A stretch of 64,000 nucleotides of DNA from Rhodospirillaceae bacterium (GTDB taxonomy: Bacteria; Pseudomonadota; Alphaproteobacteria; GCA-2731375): NCBI GenBank assembly GCA_018701215.1, contig JABIWH010000015.1, forward strand, positions 1 through 64,000, written 5' to 3'. Both the position numbers and the translations under genes were made by a program. Numbering within the stretch: position 1 is the stretch's first letter; each line of letters opens with the position of its first letter. Positions 15,295-23,996 of the stretch are shown here, piece by piece. The notes beneath the pieces were generated by a model that did no database searches, was not told where the DNA came from, and saw only the letters and a program-made list of their open reading frames with translations.

Positions 15295-16881
15295 CTAACC
15301 ATGCCGCAGCCGCAACTTGGTTCTAAACTTTGTCTTTATGGGCAGATCCATCAAGAACAGTGCCGGTATCACGGTCATGAAATACAACGCGGCCATGAAC
15401 AGAAATGCATCGCTAAACGCCATCATCGAGGCCTGTGTATGAATACTGCGGCCGACCAGATAAAGCGCGCCCGCCGGCATCATCTCTAGCGGCCAGCCCA
15501 ACTGGCCCAATATATGGCTGAACTGCGACATCAGATGTAGGGTCGCACTGTTATCCGGCGTCTGCAGGCCAGTGAAGGCATCGTAAAAAAACGCCGTGCG
15601 CTCGCCCAGGATCAAGGCCAGAACATTCACCCCCACAGCCCCGCCAAACTGCCTGGAGAAATTGAGCGCCCCCGATCCCTGGCTCAACAGGTCCGGTTTC
15701 AGGGTCGAAACGGCGGTGACCGTCAAGGGCGGCATCATGGTCGCCAGACCAATCCGGCCAATCGTAATCCAGACCACAAAAACCCAGAATGGCGTATCGG
15801 TATGGGCTTGCATCATCAAAACGCACGAGGCACCGAACACGGCCAAGCCTAATACGATCATTTGATAACCGGGCAACCTGTCCGAAAGACGCCCGGCAAT
15901 GGGGAACATGGCCATCATCAGAATTCCAGACGGCATCAGCAACAGCCCGGAGCGTGTGGGACTGTAGCCCTGTACCGCTTGCACGAACAACGGAATGATG
16001 TAGGCCGAGCCAAACAACCCGACACTTAATACCATGCCGACCACGACGGCGGCGGCGAATTTACGGTTAAAGAAAACGCGTAGCTGTAAAATTGGGTTCT
16101 GCGTCTGCAATTCCCATAGAATGAAGGCCACGAAGGAAATGATGGCGATGGAAAAAAGCAGCGCGATGATCGGCGCGCCCCAGCCTTCGCGCAGACCGCT
16201 GGACAGACCCGTCAAGGTACAGCTGATAAACGAGATCACCAGGATCAGGCCGGCCCAATCAAAGGCGGGCAAGGGCCCCTTGCGCGCGGCGGCGGGCATG
16301 AAAACCGCCGCTAGCATGATTCCTATCACGGCGATCGGCACCGACATGAAAAATACATAGTGCCAATTGAAGGCGTCCAGCAAGACGCCGCCAACGGCTG
16401 GTCCGATGGTCGGCGCAACTGTAATGCCAACGCTAAATATACCCATGGCGCGGCCTCTTTGCTCGACCGGAAAGACCTGAAACATCAGCACCATCGATAA
16501 CGGCTGCACCAGGCCCGCGCCGGAGCCTTGCAGGATGCGGCCAATGATCATCAGATCTATGGTGTTGGCGAGCCCGCCTAGGATGGCGCCGAAGATGAAT
16601 ACCGACATGGCGCCGATATAGGTCACCCTCATACCGAAGGCCCGGACGCACCAGTCGTTCAGCAGCATGGAGACGGTCATGGCGGCGATGAAGCCGGTGG
16701 ACAGCCAATGCACCGTATCTTGGCCGACGCCAAAGGCACCCATGATGACCGGAATGGCAACGTTGATTATGGTCGCGGTCAAGACCATGGACATGGTGCC
16801 AAGCATGGCCGTGAACGAGACGTAGTAGCGGTAGTTCGGGCCAAACTGCGCGAACATCGCCTCGATTGTATCGCCGGCCAT
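15295..16881 (-). CDS. EmrB-like DHA2 family drug/H+ antiporter, copy 3 of 5
   Basis: 528 residues, closest to copy 2: both share long runs such as VSTLKP-D/E-LLSQGSGALNFSRQ, GGAVGVNVLALILG and ALFLMDLPIKTKFRT at the C-terminus, and the DNA is also very similar. Differences cluster in loops (FYDAFTGLQTPDNSA here, FSDAFAGQQIPDNSA in copy 2), where substrate access could differ. One conserved position differs in the second half: GMVLSVGLFGSAYIIPLFVQAVQGYSP has Ala-Val where copies 2 and 4 have Thr-Ile. The start at 16881 matches the MxxxxIEAMFAxFGP opening of the set. Confidence 0.93.
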   Translation of the reverse strand: MAGDTIEAMFAQFGPNYRYYVSFTAMLGTMSMVLTATIINVAIPVIMGAFGVGQDTVHWLSTGFIAAMTVSMLLNDWCVRAFGMRVTYIGAMSVFIFGAILGGLANTIDLMIIGRILQGSGAGLVQPLSMVLMFQVFPVEQRGRAMGIFSVGITVAPTIGPAVGGVLLDAFNWHYVFFMSVPIAVIGIMLAAVFMPAAARKGPLPAFDWAGLILVISFISCTLTGLSSGLREGWGAPIIALLFSIAIISFVAFILWELQTQNPILQLRVFFNRKFAAAVVVGMVLSVGLFGSAYIIPLFVQAVQGYSPTRSGLLLMPSGILMMAMFPIAGRLSDRLPGYQMIVLGLAVFGASCVLMMQAHTDTPFWVFVVWITIGRIGLATMMPPLTVTAVSTLKPDLLSQGSGALNFSRQFGGAVGVNVLALILGERTAFFYDAFTGLQTPDNSATLHLMSQFSHILGQLGWPLEMMPAGALYLVGRSIHTQASMMAFSDAFLFMAALYFMTVIPALFLMDLPIKTKFRTKLRLRHG

Positions 16882-16936
16882 GCTCTAGCGCGCCTTCGAT
16901 GCAGGCTCAATTAAAAGCGTAAACATTAGAAAAATT

Positions 16937-18523
16937 CTATCCATGCCGGGGCCTTAACATGGTTCGGAACTTCGTTTTTATCGGCAGGTCCATCAAGAAC
17001 AGCGCCGGTATCATGGTTATGAAATACAACACGGCCATGAACAGAAAGGCATCGCTAAAGGCCATCATGGAGGCCTGGGAATAGACACTGCGGCCTACCA
17101 GATAGAGCGCGCCGGGCCGCATCATCTCGAACGGCCAGCCCAGTTGCCCAAGCATGCGGCCGAACTGCGACATCAGTTGCAGGGTGGCGCTGTTGTCCGG
17201 TATCTGCTGGCCGGCGAAGGCGTCGGAAAAAAACGCCGTCCGCTGGCCCAGGATCAAGGCCAGAACATTGACGCCGACAGCGCCCCCCAACTGTCTGGAA
17301 AAATTAAGCGCACCCGAACCCTGGCTCAACAATTCCGGTTTCAGGGTCGATACGGCGGTGACCGTCAAGGTCGGCATCATGGTCGCCAGACCAACCCGGC
17401 CAATCATGATCCAGACGGCAAAGACCCAGAACGGCGTGTTGGTATGGGCCTGCATCATCAATACGCACGAGGCGCCGAACACCGCCAGACCAAACAGGAT
17501 CATCTGATAACCGGGCAATTTGTCCGACAGACGTCCGGCAATGGGGAACATGGCCATCATCAACAGTCCGCCCGGCATCAGCAACAGGCCCGAGCGCGTC
17601 GGGCTGTAACCCTGTATGGTTTGCACGAACAGCGGAATGATGTAGGTCGACCCGAACAGTCCGATACTCAGCACCATGCCGACCACGACGGCGGCGGCGA
17701 ATTTACGATTAAAGAAAACGCGCAGCTGCAATATTGGATTGTCCGTCCGCAGTTCCCACAAAATGAAGGCCACGAAGGAAATGATGGCGACGGAAAAAAG
17801 CAGCGCGATGACCGGCGCGCCCCAGCCTTCGCGCTGGCCGTTCGACAACCCCGTCAAGGTACAACCGATGAACGAGATCACCAAGATCAGGCCGGCCCAA
17901 TCAAACGGCGGCAAGGGCCGAGCGCGCTTGGCGCCGGGCATGAACACCGTCGCCAGCATGATGCCGACCACGGCGACGGGCGCTGACATGAAGAACACAT
18001 AGTGCCAATTGAAGGCATCCAGCAGCACGCCGCCAAAAGTCGGTCCGAAGGCCGGCGCAACAATGATGCCGACCCCGAATATCCCCATGGCCCGGCCTCT
18101 TTGCTCGACGGGAAAGACCTGAAACATCAGGACCATGGCCAATGGCTGTACCATGCCAGCGCCGGAACCTTGCAGGATGCGGCCAAGGATCATCATATCG
18201 ATACTGCTGGAGAGCCCGCCCATGATGGCGCCGAAGATGAACACCGTCATCGCACCGATGTAAGTTACCTTCATCCCAAAGGCGCGGACGCACCAATCGT
18301 TCAGCAGCATGGAGATGGTCATGGCGGCGATAAAGCCGGTGGATAGCCAATGCACCGTCTCCTGGCCAACGCCGAAGGCGCCCATGATCACTGGAATGGC
18401 GACGTTGATCATGGTCGCGGTCAGGACCATGGACATAGTGCCGAGCATGGCCGTGAAAGAGACGTAGTAGCGATAGTTCGGACCGAACCGGGCGAACATC
18501 GCCTCTATGGCAGGGTTCGCCAT
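16937..18523 (-). CDS. EmrB-like DHA2 family drug/H+ antiporter, copy 2 of 5
   Basis: The start at 18523 (MANPAIEAMFARFGPNYRYYV) is chosen although the frame is open to 18652; the extra 43 codons would lie inside copy 1 and match nothing in the other copies. The ATG follows the TAG of copy 1 after a single base, which favours translational coupling. The 528-residue protein carries HWLSTGFIAAMTISMLLNDWCVRAFGM over helices 2-3 and FGPTFGGVLLDAFNWHYVFFMSAP at motif C and beyond. Copy 3 begins 55 bases downstream. Confidence 0.93.
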   Translation of the reverse strand: MANPAIEAMFARFGPNYRYYVSFTAMLGTMSMVLTATMINVAIPVIMGAFGVGQETVHWLSTGFIAAMTISMLLNDWCVRAFGMKVTYIGAMTVFIFGAIMGGLSSSIDMMILGRILQGSGAGMVQPLAMVLMFQVFPVEQRGRAMGIFGVGIIVAPAFGPTFGGVLLDAFNWHYVFFMSAPVAVVGIMLATVFMPGAKRARPLPPFDWAGLILVISFIGCTLTGLSNGQREGWGAPVIALLFSVAIISFVAFILWELRTDNPILQLRVFFNRKFAAAVVVGMVLSIGLFGSTYIIPLFVQTIQGYSPTRSGLLLMPGGLLMMAMFPIAGRLSDKLPGYQMILFGLAVFGASCVLMMQAHTNTPFWVFAVWIMIGRVGLATMMPTLTVTAVSTLKPELLSQGSGALNFSRQLGGAVGVNVLALILGQRTAFFSDAFAGQQIPDNSATLQLMSQFGRMLGQLGWPFEMMRPGALYLVGRSVYSQASMMAFSDAFLFMAVLYFITMIPALFLMDLPIKTKFRTMLRPRHG

Positions 18524-18524
18524 G

Positions 18525-20123
18525 CTAACCGCCCCTTGCCGCCGGCGCGGGTTTGGTTTCGGGACGGGGTTTGGGTTTTGGGTACGCGTCCCGCAGCAGC
18601 AGAGCAGGGACCATGGTGATGAAAAATGCCAACGCGATGAACAGGAAGACATCCTTGAAGGCCATCATTGAGGCCTGAGAATAGACGCTTTGGCCAACCA
18701 GATGCAGAACGCCCGGCCGCATCATTTCGAGCGGCCAACCCATTTGGTTCAAGATGTGTCCAAGCTGCTGCATGAAATACCGGGTCGCGCTGTTATCAGG
18801 CGTCTGCAGTCCCGCAAAGGCGTCGGCGTAAAACGCCGTGCGTTGATCCAGCACGACGGCAACAACATTGACCCCAATGGCGCCACCCAAATTCCGCGTA
18901 AAATTGAGGGCGCCCGCACCCTGGCTCAGATACTCCTGCTTCATCGTGGAGAGAGCGGTAACCATCAATGTCGGCATCATCGCTGCCTGGCCGAGCCGGC
19001 CAAATATCAGCCACGTGGCAAAAACCCAAAATGCGGTATCCGTCGCCGCCTGCATCATCAGCAATGACGAGCAGCCGTAAACGCCAAGGCCAAACAGCGT
19101 GATCTGATAACCCGGCAACTTGTCCGACATCCGCCCCGCGATGGGCAGTATCATCATCATGAAGATACCGCCCGGAATCATCAACAGCCCCGACCGCGTC
19201 GGGCTATAGCCCTGCACCGTTTGCACGAACAGCGGCACCAAATAGCCGGCGCCGTAGAAACCAAGGCTCAGAACCAGGCCCACGACCATCGAAGCGGCAA
19301 ACTTGCGGTTGGCGAAGACGCGGATCTGAAGAATGGGGGTCGACGTCGTCAATTCCCAAAGGACGAAGGCGACGCCCGAAACGATGCCAACGGAAAAAAG
19401 AGCTGAAATGATCGGCGCGCCCCAGCCTTCACGCTGGCCGCTTGACAACCCGGTCAGGGAACAGGCGATGCACAAAGTCGCCAGAACCAGGCCCGTCCAG
19501 TCAAAAGCGGGCAACGCGCCCCTGCGATCCCTGCCAGGCATGAAGAACATCGCCAGAAAAATGCCGACGGCGGGCACCGGCGCCGACATGAAAAACACAT
19601 ACTGCCAGTTAAAGCCATCCACCAATACGCCGCCAAACGCCGGACCGATGGCAGGTGCCGCCATGATGCCGACGCTCAACAGCGCCATGGCGCGGCCACG
19701 CCGGTCAACGGGAAACACCTGCAACACCAGGACCATTGCCAAGGGTTGGCCGATGCCGGCGCCGGCGCCTTGTAGAACACGGGCAACAATGATCAGATCG
19801 ATAGAGTTGGAGAGGCCGCCCATGACGCCGCCGAATATGAAAACAACCATGGCGCCGATGAAGGTTACCCTCATGCCAAAGGCGCGCACGCACCAGTCAC
19901 TAAGCAGCATGGAGATGGTCATCGCGGCGATGAAACCGGTGGCGACCCAATGCACCTTATCCTGGCCGACGCCAAAGGCGCCCATGATCACCGGTATGGC
20001 GACATTGGTCATGGTCGCCATCAGCGCCGTGGCCGTGGTGCCCAGCATGGCCGTGAAGATTACGTAGTAGCGGTAACGCGGCCCATACCGCGCGAACATC
20101 GCCTCAATCGTTGACGATTGCAA
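18525..20123 (-). CDS. EmrB-like DHA2 family drug/H+ antiporter, copy 1 of 5 (next to EmrA)
   Basis: 532 residues. Being directly after the adaptor gene, with a 20-base overlap of reading frames, this is the copy most likely to be the original EmrB partner. It differs from the others at several shared sites: ATALMATMTNVAIPV in helix 1, HWVATGF instead of HWLSTGF, LLSDWCVR instead of LLNDWCVR, and AIGPAFGGVLVDGFNWQYVFF at motif C. The second half keeps QGYSPTRSGLLMIPGG and SQGAGALNFTRNLGGAIGVNVVAVVLDQRTAF. It ends in a Lys/Pro-rich cytoplasmic tail (KPKPRPETKPAPAARGG). Confidence 0.93.
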   Translation of the reverse strand: MQSSTIEAMFARYGPRYRYYVIFTAMLGTTATALMATMTNVAIPVIMGAFGVGQDKVHWVATGFIAAMTISMLLSDWCVRAFGMRVTFIGAMVVFIFGGVMGGLSNSIDLIIVARVLQGAGAGIGQPLAMVLVLQVFPVDRRGRAMALLSVGIMAAPAIGPAFGGVLVDGFNWQYVFFMSAPVPAVGIFLAMFFMPGRDRRGALPAFDWTGLVLATLCIACSLTGLSSGQREGWGAPIISALFSVGIVSGVAFVLWELTTSTPILQIRVFANRKFAASMVVGLVLSLGFYGAGYLVPLFVQTVQGYSPTRSGLLMIPGGIFMMMILPIAGRMSDKLPGYQITLFGLGVYGCSSLLMMQAATDTAFWVFATWLIFGRLGQAAMMPTLMVTALSTMKQEYLSQGAGALNFTRNLGGAIGVNVVAVVLDQRTAFYADAFAGLQTPDNSATRYFMQQLGHILNQMGWPLEMMRPGVLHLVGQSVYSQASMMAFKDVFLFIALAFFITMVPALLLRDAYPKPKPRPETKPAPAARGG

Positions 20124-21324
20124 TCTCGACCTCGACCATCATGCCCGGACGCAGCAGACCATTGGTCTGCGGTACCGCGATTTTGACCGGAAGACGCTGG
20201 GTAATCTTGGTGAAGCTGCCGGAAGGATTGGGGCTGGGCAACAGGGCGAACTGGTTGGTCGCGGCATTACCGATGCGGACCACCTCGCCCACCACGACAA
20301 GGTCGGGATAGGCATCAACGCCGATCTTGGCCTTGGCGCCCAATTTGACGTCGCGAATATCGGTTTCCTTGATGTTGGCCTCTACCCAAATGACCGACGG
20401 ATTATGCAATAGCAACAGACGCTGTCCGCGCGCCACATACTCGCCGGGATCAATGAAGATACGGTCAATCTTGCCGTCGCTGGGCGCCTTGATGGTGCGG
20501 TCCGTCAGGTCAAGCTGTTGCCGCTGCAACTGGGTGCCCAGGCGCTCTTCATCGAAACGCAAAGAGGCGATGCGGCCTTGCAGGACATCCATGCGTTGCC
20601 GGTCGGCCTGCGCCTCCATGACGTCCGCGTTGGCCTTGGCGACATCCGCCTCGCCTTTCAACACCTGTTGGGTGGCTACGCGATAGGCGGTGCGGAGGGA
20701 TTCCCAACGTTGCCGCGAGATCACCCTTTTCTGCAACAGCGATTGCCCCCGCTCGAAATCATTGCGGATCTGTTCCATTTCCGTGTCCATGCCGGATTTG
20801 GCGGCCTGGGCGGCGTTCAGGGCGGCGCGGCTGGCCTCGAAACGGCCACGGGTTTGTTGATCGATCATGCGGATTTCCGACTCAATCCGCTGCCTCTCCG
20901 CCTGCAATGATTTGCGCTGGGCATCAATTTCCCGAATGCGCAATTCCGAGTCGCGGTTGTCGATCATGATCAAAGGCTGACCTGTTTTCAGCACATCGCC
21001 TTCAGATACGGGGACGTCGGTAACCCAGCCGTCAATGCGCGAGGATATCATGATCATGTCGGCTTTGATCCGGGCATCATAGACAACCACATTGGTATAG
21101 CGGCCATAAACCCAGTACATCAGGCCAGCCACGCCAACCAGGATCGCCGCCACCAGCAACATACGGCCAATACCGCGGCGCAGGCCCGATGACGCCCTGG
21201 GCAGGGCGCCGCCCACCGGCGTATCCTGGGCTCCGGCCTGCTGTGCGCCCTGGTCGGTGCCTTGGCCGCTGTTTGGCGCTTCATCTTGCGGCTGTGGCCG
21301 CTGCGTGGTCGATTTATCGTTCAC
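20104..21324 (-). CDS. EmrA/HlyD-family periplasmic adaptor of the efflux operon
   Basis: A 406-residue membrane fusion protein that would link an inner-membrane DHA2 pump to an outer-membrane channel. A Gln/Pro-rich cytoplasmic N-terminus (1-45) precedes one membrane helix, MLLVAAILVGVAGLMYWVYG. DARIKADMIMISSRIDGWVTDVPVSEGDVLKTGQPL-type sequence is the first half of the lipoyl domain; residues about 130-285 form a long alpha-helical hairpin rich in Arg, Gln and Glu; TIKAPSDGKIDRIFIDPGEYV completes the lipoyl domain; and a beta-barrel follows to GLLRPGMMVEVEI. It is the only adaptor gene for five pump genes. No outer-membrane factor (TolC-like) gene is in the window. Confidence 0.93.
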   Translation of the reverse strand: MNDKSTTQRPQPQDEAPNSGQGTDQGAQQAGAQDTPVGGALPRASSGLRRGIGRMLLVAAILVGVAGLMYWVYGRYTNVVVYDARIKADMIMISSRIDGWVTDVPVSEGDVLKTGQPLIMIDNRDSELRIREIDAQRKSLQAERQRIESEIRMIDQQTRGRFEASRAALNAAQAAKSGMDTEMEQIRNDFERGQSLLQKRVISRQRWESLRTAYRVATQQVLKGEADVAKANADVMEAQADRQRMDVLQGRIASLRFDEERLGTQLQRQQLDLTDRTIKAPSDGKIDRIFIDPGEYVARGQRLLLLHNPSVIWVEANIKETDIRDVKLGAKAKIGVDAYPDLVVVGEVVRIGNAATNQFALLPSPNPSGSFTKITQRLPVKIAVPQTNGLLRPGMMVEVEIAIVND

Positions 21325-21328
21325 TTGA

Positions 21329-21871
21329 TCAATCCGTTCTTACCGCTTGATAATCCAAACTCATGCCGTCACCGTCCTCCGACGCAGCCGCTTCGGCCTG
21401 GCCCTGAATACGGTCAAAAATTGCCAGGCAATGGGCAATTTCGGCATCCGAAACGCCTGCCAGATGCTCCTGTCTCAACGCCGCCGAGACATCGTTCAAT
21501 ACCTCGACCATGCGCCAGCCCTCGTCGGTCAGATGCACCGTCTTGCCACGCCGGTCCGCTTCGTCCGGCCGCCGTTCGATCAGGCCCTGGCTCTCAAGGT
21601 TGTCCAGGATATGCACCAGGGTCGGCCCTTCAATGCCCACAAATTTCGCCAAGGCCTTTTGCTGCAGACCGTCCGCCCCGCGTTGCATGTGCATCATGAC
21701 AACCCATCGCGCCTGGGTCAGGCCATGGGGCCGCATCTTTTCATCCAGACGCGAGCGCCACAGCCGCGCCAAACGGCCCAAGCGAAAGCCAAACTGTTCC
21801 CGCGGGTCGATTTTGTGGCCATTTTCGGCACTATTCGATGAACTGTCCATGCCTAGGGTACCATGCTGCAT
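21329..21871 (-). CDS. MarR-family transcriptional regulator of the efflux operon
   Basis: A winged helix-turn-helix regulator, about 180 residues. LTQARWVVMMHMQRGADGLQQKALAKFVGIEGPTLVHILDNLESQGLIERR spans the DNA-binding helices and DEADRRGKTVHLTDEG is the wing with the family's DxRxK-like signature (here ADRRGK). The open frame reaches 21946, but its first 25 codons fall in an AT-rich region holding a palindrome, so the start at 21871 (MQHGTLGMDSS) is preferred, with 21850 as an alternative. It is first in the operon, four bases before the adaptor gene, the classic position for an autoregulating repressor relieved by a small-molecule ligand. Confidence 0.9.
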   Translation of the reverse strand: MQHGTLGMDSSSNSAENGHKIDPREQFGFRLGRLARLWRSRLDEKMRPHGLTQARWVVMMHMQRGADGLQQKALAKFVGIEGPTLVHILDNLESQGLIERRPDEADRRGKTVHLTDEGWRMVEVLNDVSAALRQEHLAGVSDAEIAHCLAIFDRIQGQAEAAASEDGDGMSLDYQAVRTD

Positions 21872-21904
21872 AGGCTCAATTTGATCGCTATTGATTAGCA
21901 TACT

Positions 21905-21925
21905 ATTAATTTGGAAACAATTAAT
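21905..21925. promoter_or_regulatory. Candidate MarR operator
   Basis: ATTAATT and AATTAAT form perfect seven-base arms around TGGAAAC, giving a 21-base AT-rich palindrome of the size MarR dimers bind. It lies 34 bases before the preferred marR start and about 100 bases before the divergent NIPSNAP gene, so a bound repressor could affect both. Assignment is by position and symmetry only. Confidence 0.5.
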
Positions 21926-22029
21926 TCGGACGCAAATAAATTGCAACTATTGTATTTCAAGCGTGGGAAAGCAGCCTCGCCATGGCGTAGACTGCGGGGG
22001 AACCATAACGCATCATAAAGGATATCCCC

Positions 22030-22350
22030 ATGCTACTTGACGTCCGCACATACACCTGCCGTCCCGGCACCATCGGCAAACATCTGGAATTGTATGCTGA
22101 AAAAGGATTTGCACCGCAAAGCCGTAATCTGGGCCAACCTTTGGCCTATATGAAGACGGAAACCGGCAATCCGAACCAGTACATGCACATCTGGGTCTAC
22201 GAGAACGCCGGCGACCGCGAGGCCAAGCGCGCCGCCCTGTGGTCCGATCCCGATTGGATCGCCTATACCCAGGCCTCGGCCGCGATGGGTGCCCTGGAAA
22301 AGCAGGAAAACATGTTGATGACACCGACCGATTTCTGCCCCATAAAATAA
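22030..22350 (+). CDS. NIPSNAP-family protein
   Basis: A 106-residue dimeric alpha/beta-barrel type protein. MLLDVRTYTCRPGTIGKHLELYAEKG at the N-terminus, GQPLAYMKTETGNPNQYMHIWVYENAGDREAKRAAL and the repeated WSDPDW pattern are typical of NIPSNAP. The biochemical role of the family is poorly defined; bacterial members often sit beside catabolic oxidoreductases, as here with a luciferase-like enzyme 143 bases downstream. It is divergent from the MarR-efflux operon and shares an 80- to 160-base promoter region with it. Confidence 0.88.
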   Translation: MLLDVRTYTCRPGTIGKHLELYAEKGFAPQSRNLGQPLAYMKTETGNPNQYMHIWVYENAGDREAKRAALWSDPDWIAYTQASAAMGALEKQENMLMTPTDFCPIK

Positions 22351-22368
22351 TGCGGTCATTGGTGAGTT

Positions 22369-22419
22369 GGCGGCGGCGGCGTTGTCCGCCGCCGCCCCTC
22401 GGTTCGCGGTAGCTACCGC
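22369..22419. repeat. GC-rich hairpin and palindrome between two genes
   Basis: GGCGGCGGCG-TTGT-CCGCCGCCGCC (about 22369-22396) can form a very stable stem; it is followed by the perfect 14-base palindrome GCGGTAGCTACCGC (22406-22419). No T run follows, so this is not a standard Rho-independent terminator, but it could block 3' decay or reduce read-through from the NIPSNAP gene. Confidence 0.4.
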
Positions 22420-22493
22420 CACCGGGCTTGACCGCTCGCCTGCGGCGCGCCAATCATGGCGCCCCGAAAAATTGCATACAAGAGATCGCGGCC

Positions 22494-23471
22494 ATGACAC
22501 TGCAACTTGACGAACATCTTCAATTCGGCGTCCAGACCATCCATCGGCGGACCGAGCCGGCCGTGGGCCTTTGGCTGCCAGAAGCGGATGATGGCCGCGC
22601 CATGGTCGAACTGATTGACCGCCTGGGCTATGATTCCATCTGGGTTGGCGACCATTTGTCCTTTGCCATTCCGATCCTTGATCCCTTTATCCAATTGGCA
22701 CAGGCGGCAACCTACAGCTCCCGCCTGGCCCTGGGCGTGGGCGTCTATTTGTTACCGCTCCGTCATCCTGGACCGGTCGCGAAACAGGTCGCTACCCTGG
22801 ACCATCTATCGGATGGCCGCTTGATCTTGGGCGTTGGGGTCGGCGGTGAATTCAAGACTGATTTTCAGGTTGCCGGCATCGACCCCTCCGAGCGCGGCTC
22901 CCGTCTGAGTGAAGGCATCGAGGTACTGCGCAAGCTGTGGAGCGGCGAAGCGGTCGCTCATGACGGCCAGCATTTCCCCTTCCCGGAGTTGACCATGTCG
23001 CCGCCCACCCGTCAGCTCGGCGGCCCGCCCATCTGGTGTGGTGGCCGCTCCCCCGCCGCCCTGCGCAGGGCCGGCGAAATCGGCAATGGCTGGTTGTCCT
23101 ACGTGGTGACCCCGGCGATGTACAAGGGCTCCCTCGACAAAATCCACCAGGCTGCCGATGCCGCCGGTGGACCGGAACGGCCGTTTGGCACGGGGCATCT
23201 GTTGTTCGCCACGGTCGATGACACCTACGAAGGCGCTCTGGATAAAGCCACGGAAACCCTAAGCGTCCGCTATGCCATGGACTTTCGCGAAGCGGCCAAG
23301 AAATATTGCGCCCTGGGCCGTCCCCAGGACGTGGCTGAACGCTTGTTCGAGTTTCACGAAGCAGGTGTGCGCCATGTCATCATGGACTTCGTCGGGCCCT
23401 ATGAAGACCGCGACCGCCAATTCGTCCGTTTCGCCGAGGAGGTTTTGCCCCTGATGAAGGACTTGCGTTAA
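22494..23471 (+). CDS. LLM-class (luciferase-like) flavin-dependent oxidoreductase
   Basis: About 325 residues with a bacterial luciferase-like TIM barrel; such enzymes use F420 or FMN. Typical segments are LIDRLGYDSIWVGDHLSF, RLALGVGVYLLPLRHPGPVAKQVATLDHLSDGRLILGVGVG and the PPTRQLGGPPIWCGGRSPAALRRAGEIGNGW loop. The ATG at 22494 (MTLQLDEHLQFGVQ) is preferred to an upstream ATG at 22428, whose added 22 residues are basic and unlike the family. The substrate is unknown. It shares orientation with the NIPSNAP gene, and together they could form a small oxidative catabolic unit. Confidence 0.9.
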   Translation: MTLQLDEHLQFGVQTIHRRTEPAVGLWLPEADDGRAMVELIDRLGYDSIWVGDHLSFAIPILDPFIQLAQAATYSSRLALGVGVYLLPLRHPGPVAKQVATLDHLSDGRLILGVGVGGEFKTDFQVAGIDPSERGSRLSEGIEVLRKLWSGEAVAHDGQHFPFPELTMSPPTRQLGGPPIWCGGRSPAALRRAGEIGNGWLSYVVTPAMYKGSLDKIHQAADAAGGPERPFGTGHLLFATVDDTYEGALDKATETLSVRYAMDFREAAKKYCALGRPQDVAERLFEFHEAGVRHVIMDFVGPYEDRDRQFVRFAEEVLPLMKDLR

Positions 23472-23479
23472 GAGACTGG

Positions 23480-23977
23480 CTATTGCCGTGGCTTGGTACG
23501 CTCGATCAAGATATTCAATTCCGCCACTAATTCCTGACCGATGGCGCCGCCATCCCCCTTCAGCGATTGCCCAAGACAGGCGCGGATAATATTGATGTGC
23601 GCATCGACAACATGCAGGTCGGCGGTTGAAAGCACCGGCCGCTGCCGCAGGCATTGACACAATGAACCGCCCGCGTGGCTGGCCAGATCATAGCCGAAAC
23701 CTGCCGCCTGGCCACGGATGTCATGGGCAGTGCGAAATAGCTCCGACCGGGCGGCTTCATCGAGCGGATCCTCGCGCAGTCTTTCGTGCGCGGCAATAAG
23801 CTTTTCAAGATCTTTCTGCAGCCATTCTGGATAACTTGCGGCGATCGCCGCCATGACAGCGTTCGCCTTGGCCATCAATTCCGAGACGCTTAGCTTGGAA
23901 AGCCGCATCTTGGACTGCAGGCGGTTTTCCGGCTTGATAATACGGTGTTGTTTCGGAATCGGCATTACATTGCCCAT
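23480..23977 (-). CDS. Hpt-domain protein (histidine phosphotransfer)
   Basis: A 165-residue, largely helical protein. FRTAHDIRGQAAGFGYDL, with His85 as the likely phosphorylation site, fits the Hpt consensus HxLKGxAxxxG with Asp-Ile-Arg in place of x-Leu-Lys. No kinase or other domain is present, so it should be a free-standing relay protein. It directly follows the receiver gene (19 bases) on the same strand, which makes a phosphorelay pair likely. The N-terminus (MPIPKQHRIIKPENRLQSKMRLSKLSVSELM region) is basic and could start at the second Met. The 3' end nearly touches the convergent oxidoreductase gene. Confidence 0.8.
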   Translation of the reverse strand: MGNVMPIPKQHRIIKPENRLQSKMRLSKLSVSELMAKANAVMAAIAASYPEWLQKDLEKLIAAHERLREDPLDEAARSELFRTAHDIRGQAAGFGYDLASHAGGSLCQCLRQRPVLSTADLHVVDAHINIIRACLGQSLKGDGGAIGQELVAELNILIERTKPRQ

Positions 23978-23996
23978 AAATCAGACGGCAAGGTAA

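Noticed and set aside
14257..15489. Long plus-strand frame (about 410 codons) opposite pump copy 4
   Set aside because: Antisense shadow of a GC-rich membrane protein gene; His/Gln/Arg-rich product with no family pattern.
18524..18652. Upstream extension of pump copy 2 by 43 codons
   Set aside because: The extra residues lie inside copy 1 in another frame, are Cys/Ser/Pro-rich and match nothing in the other four copies.
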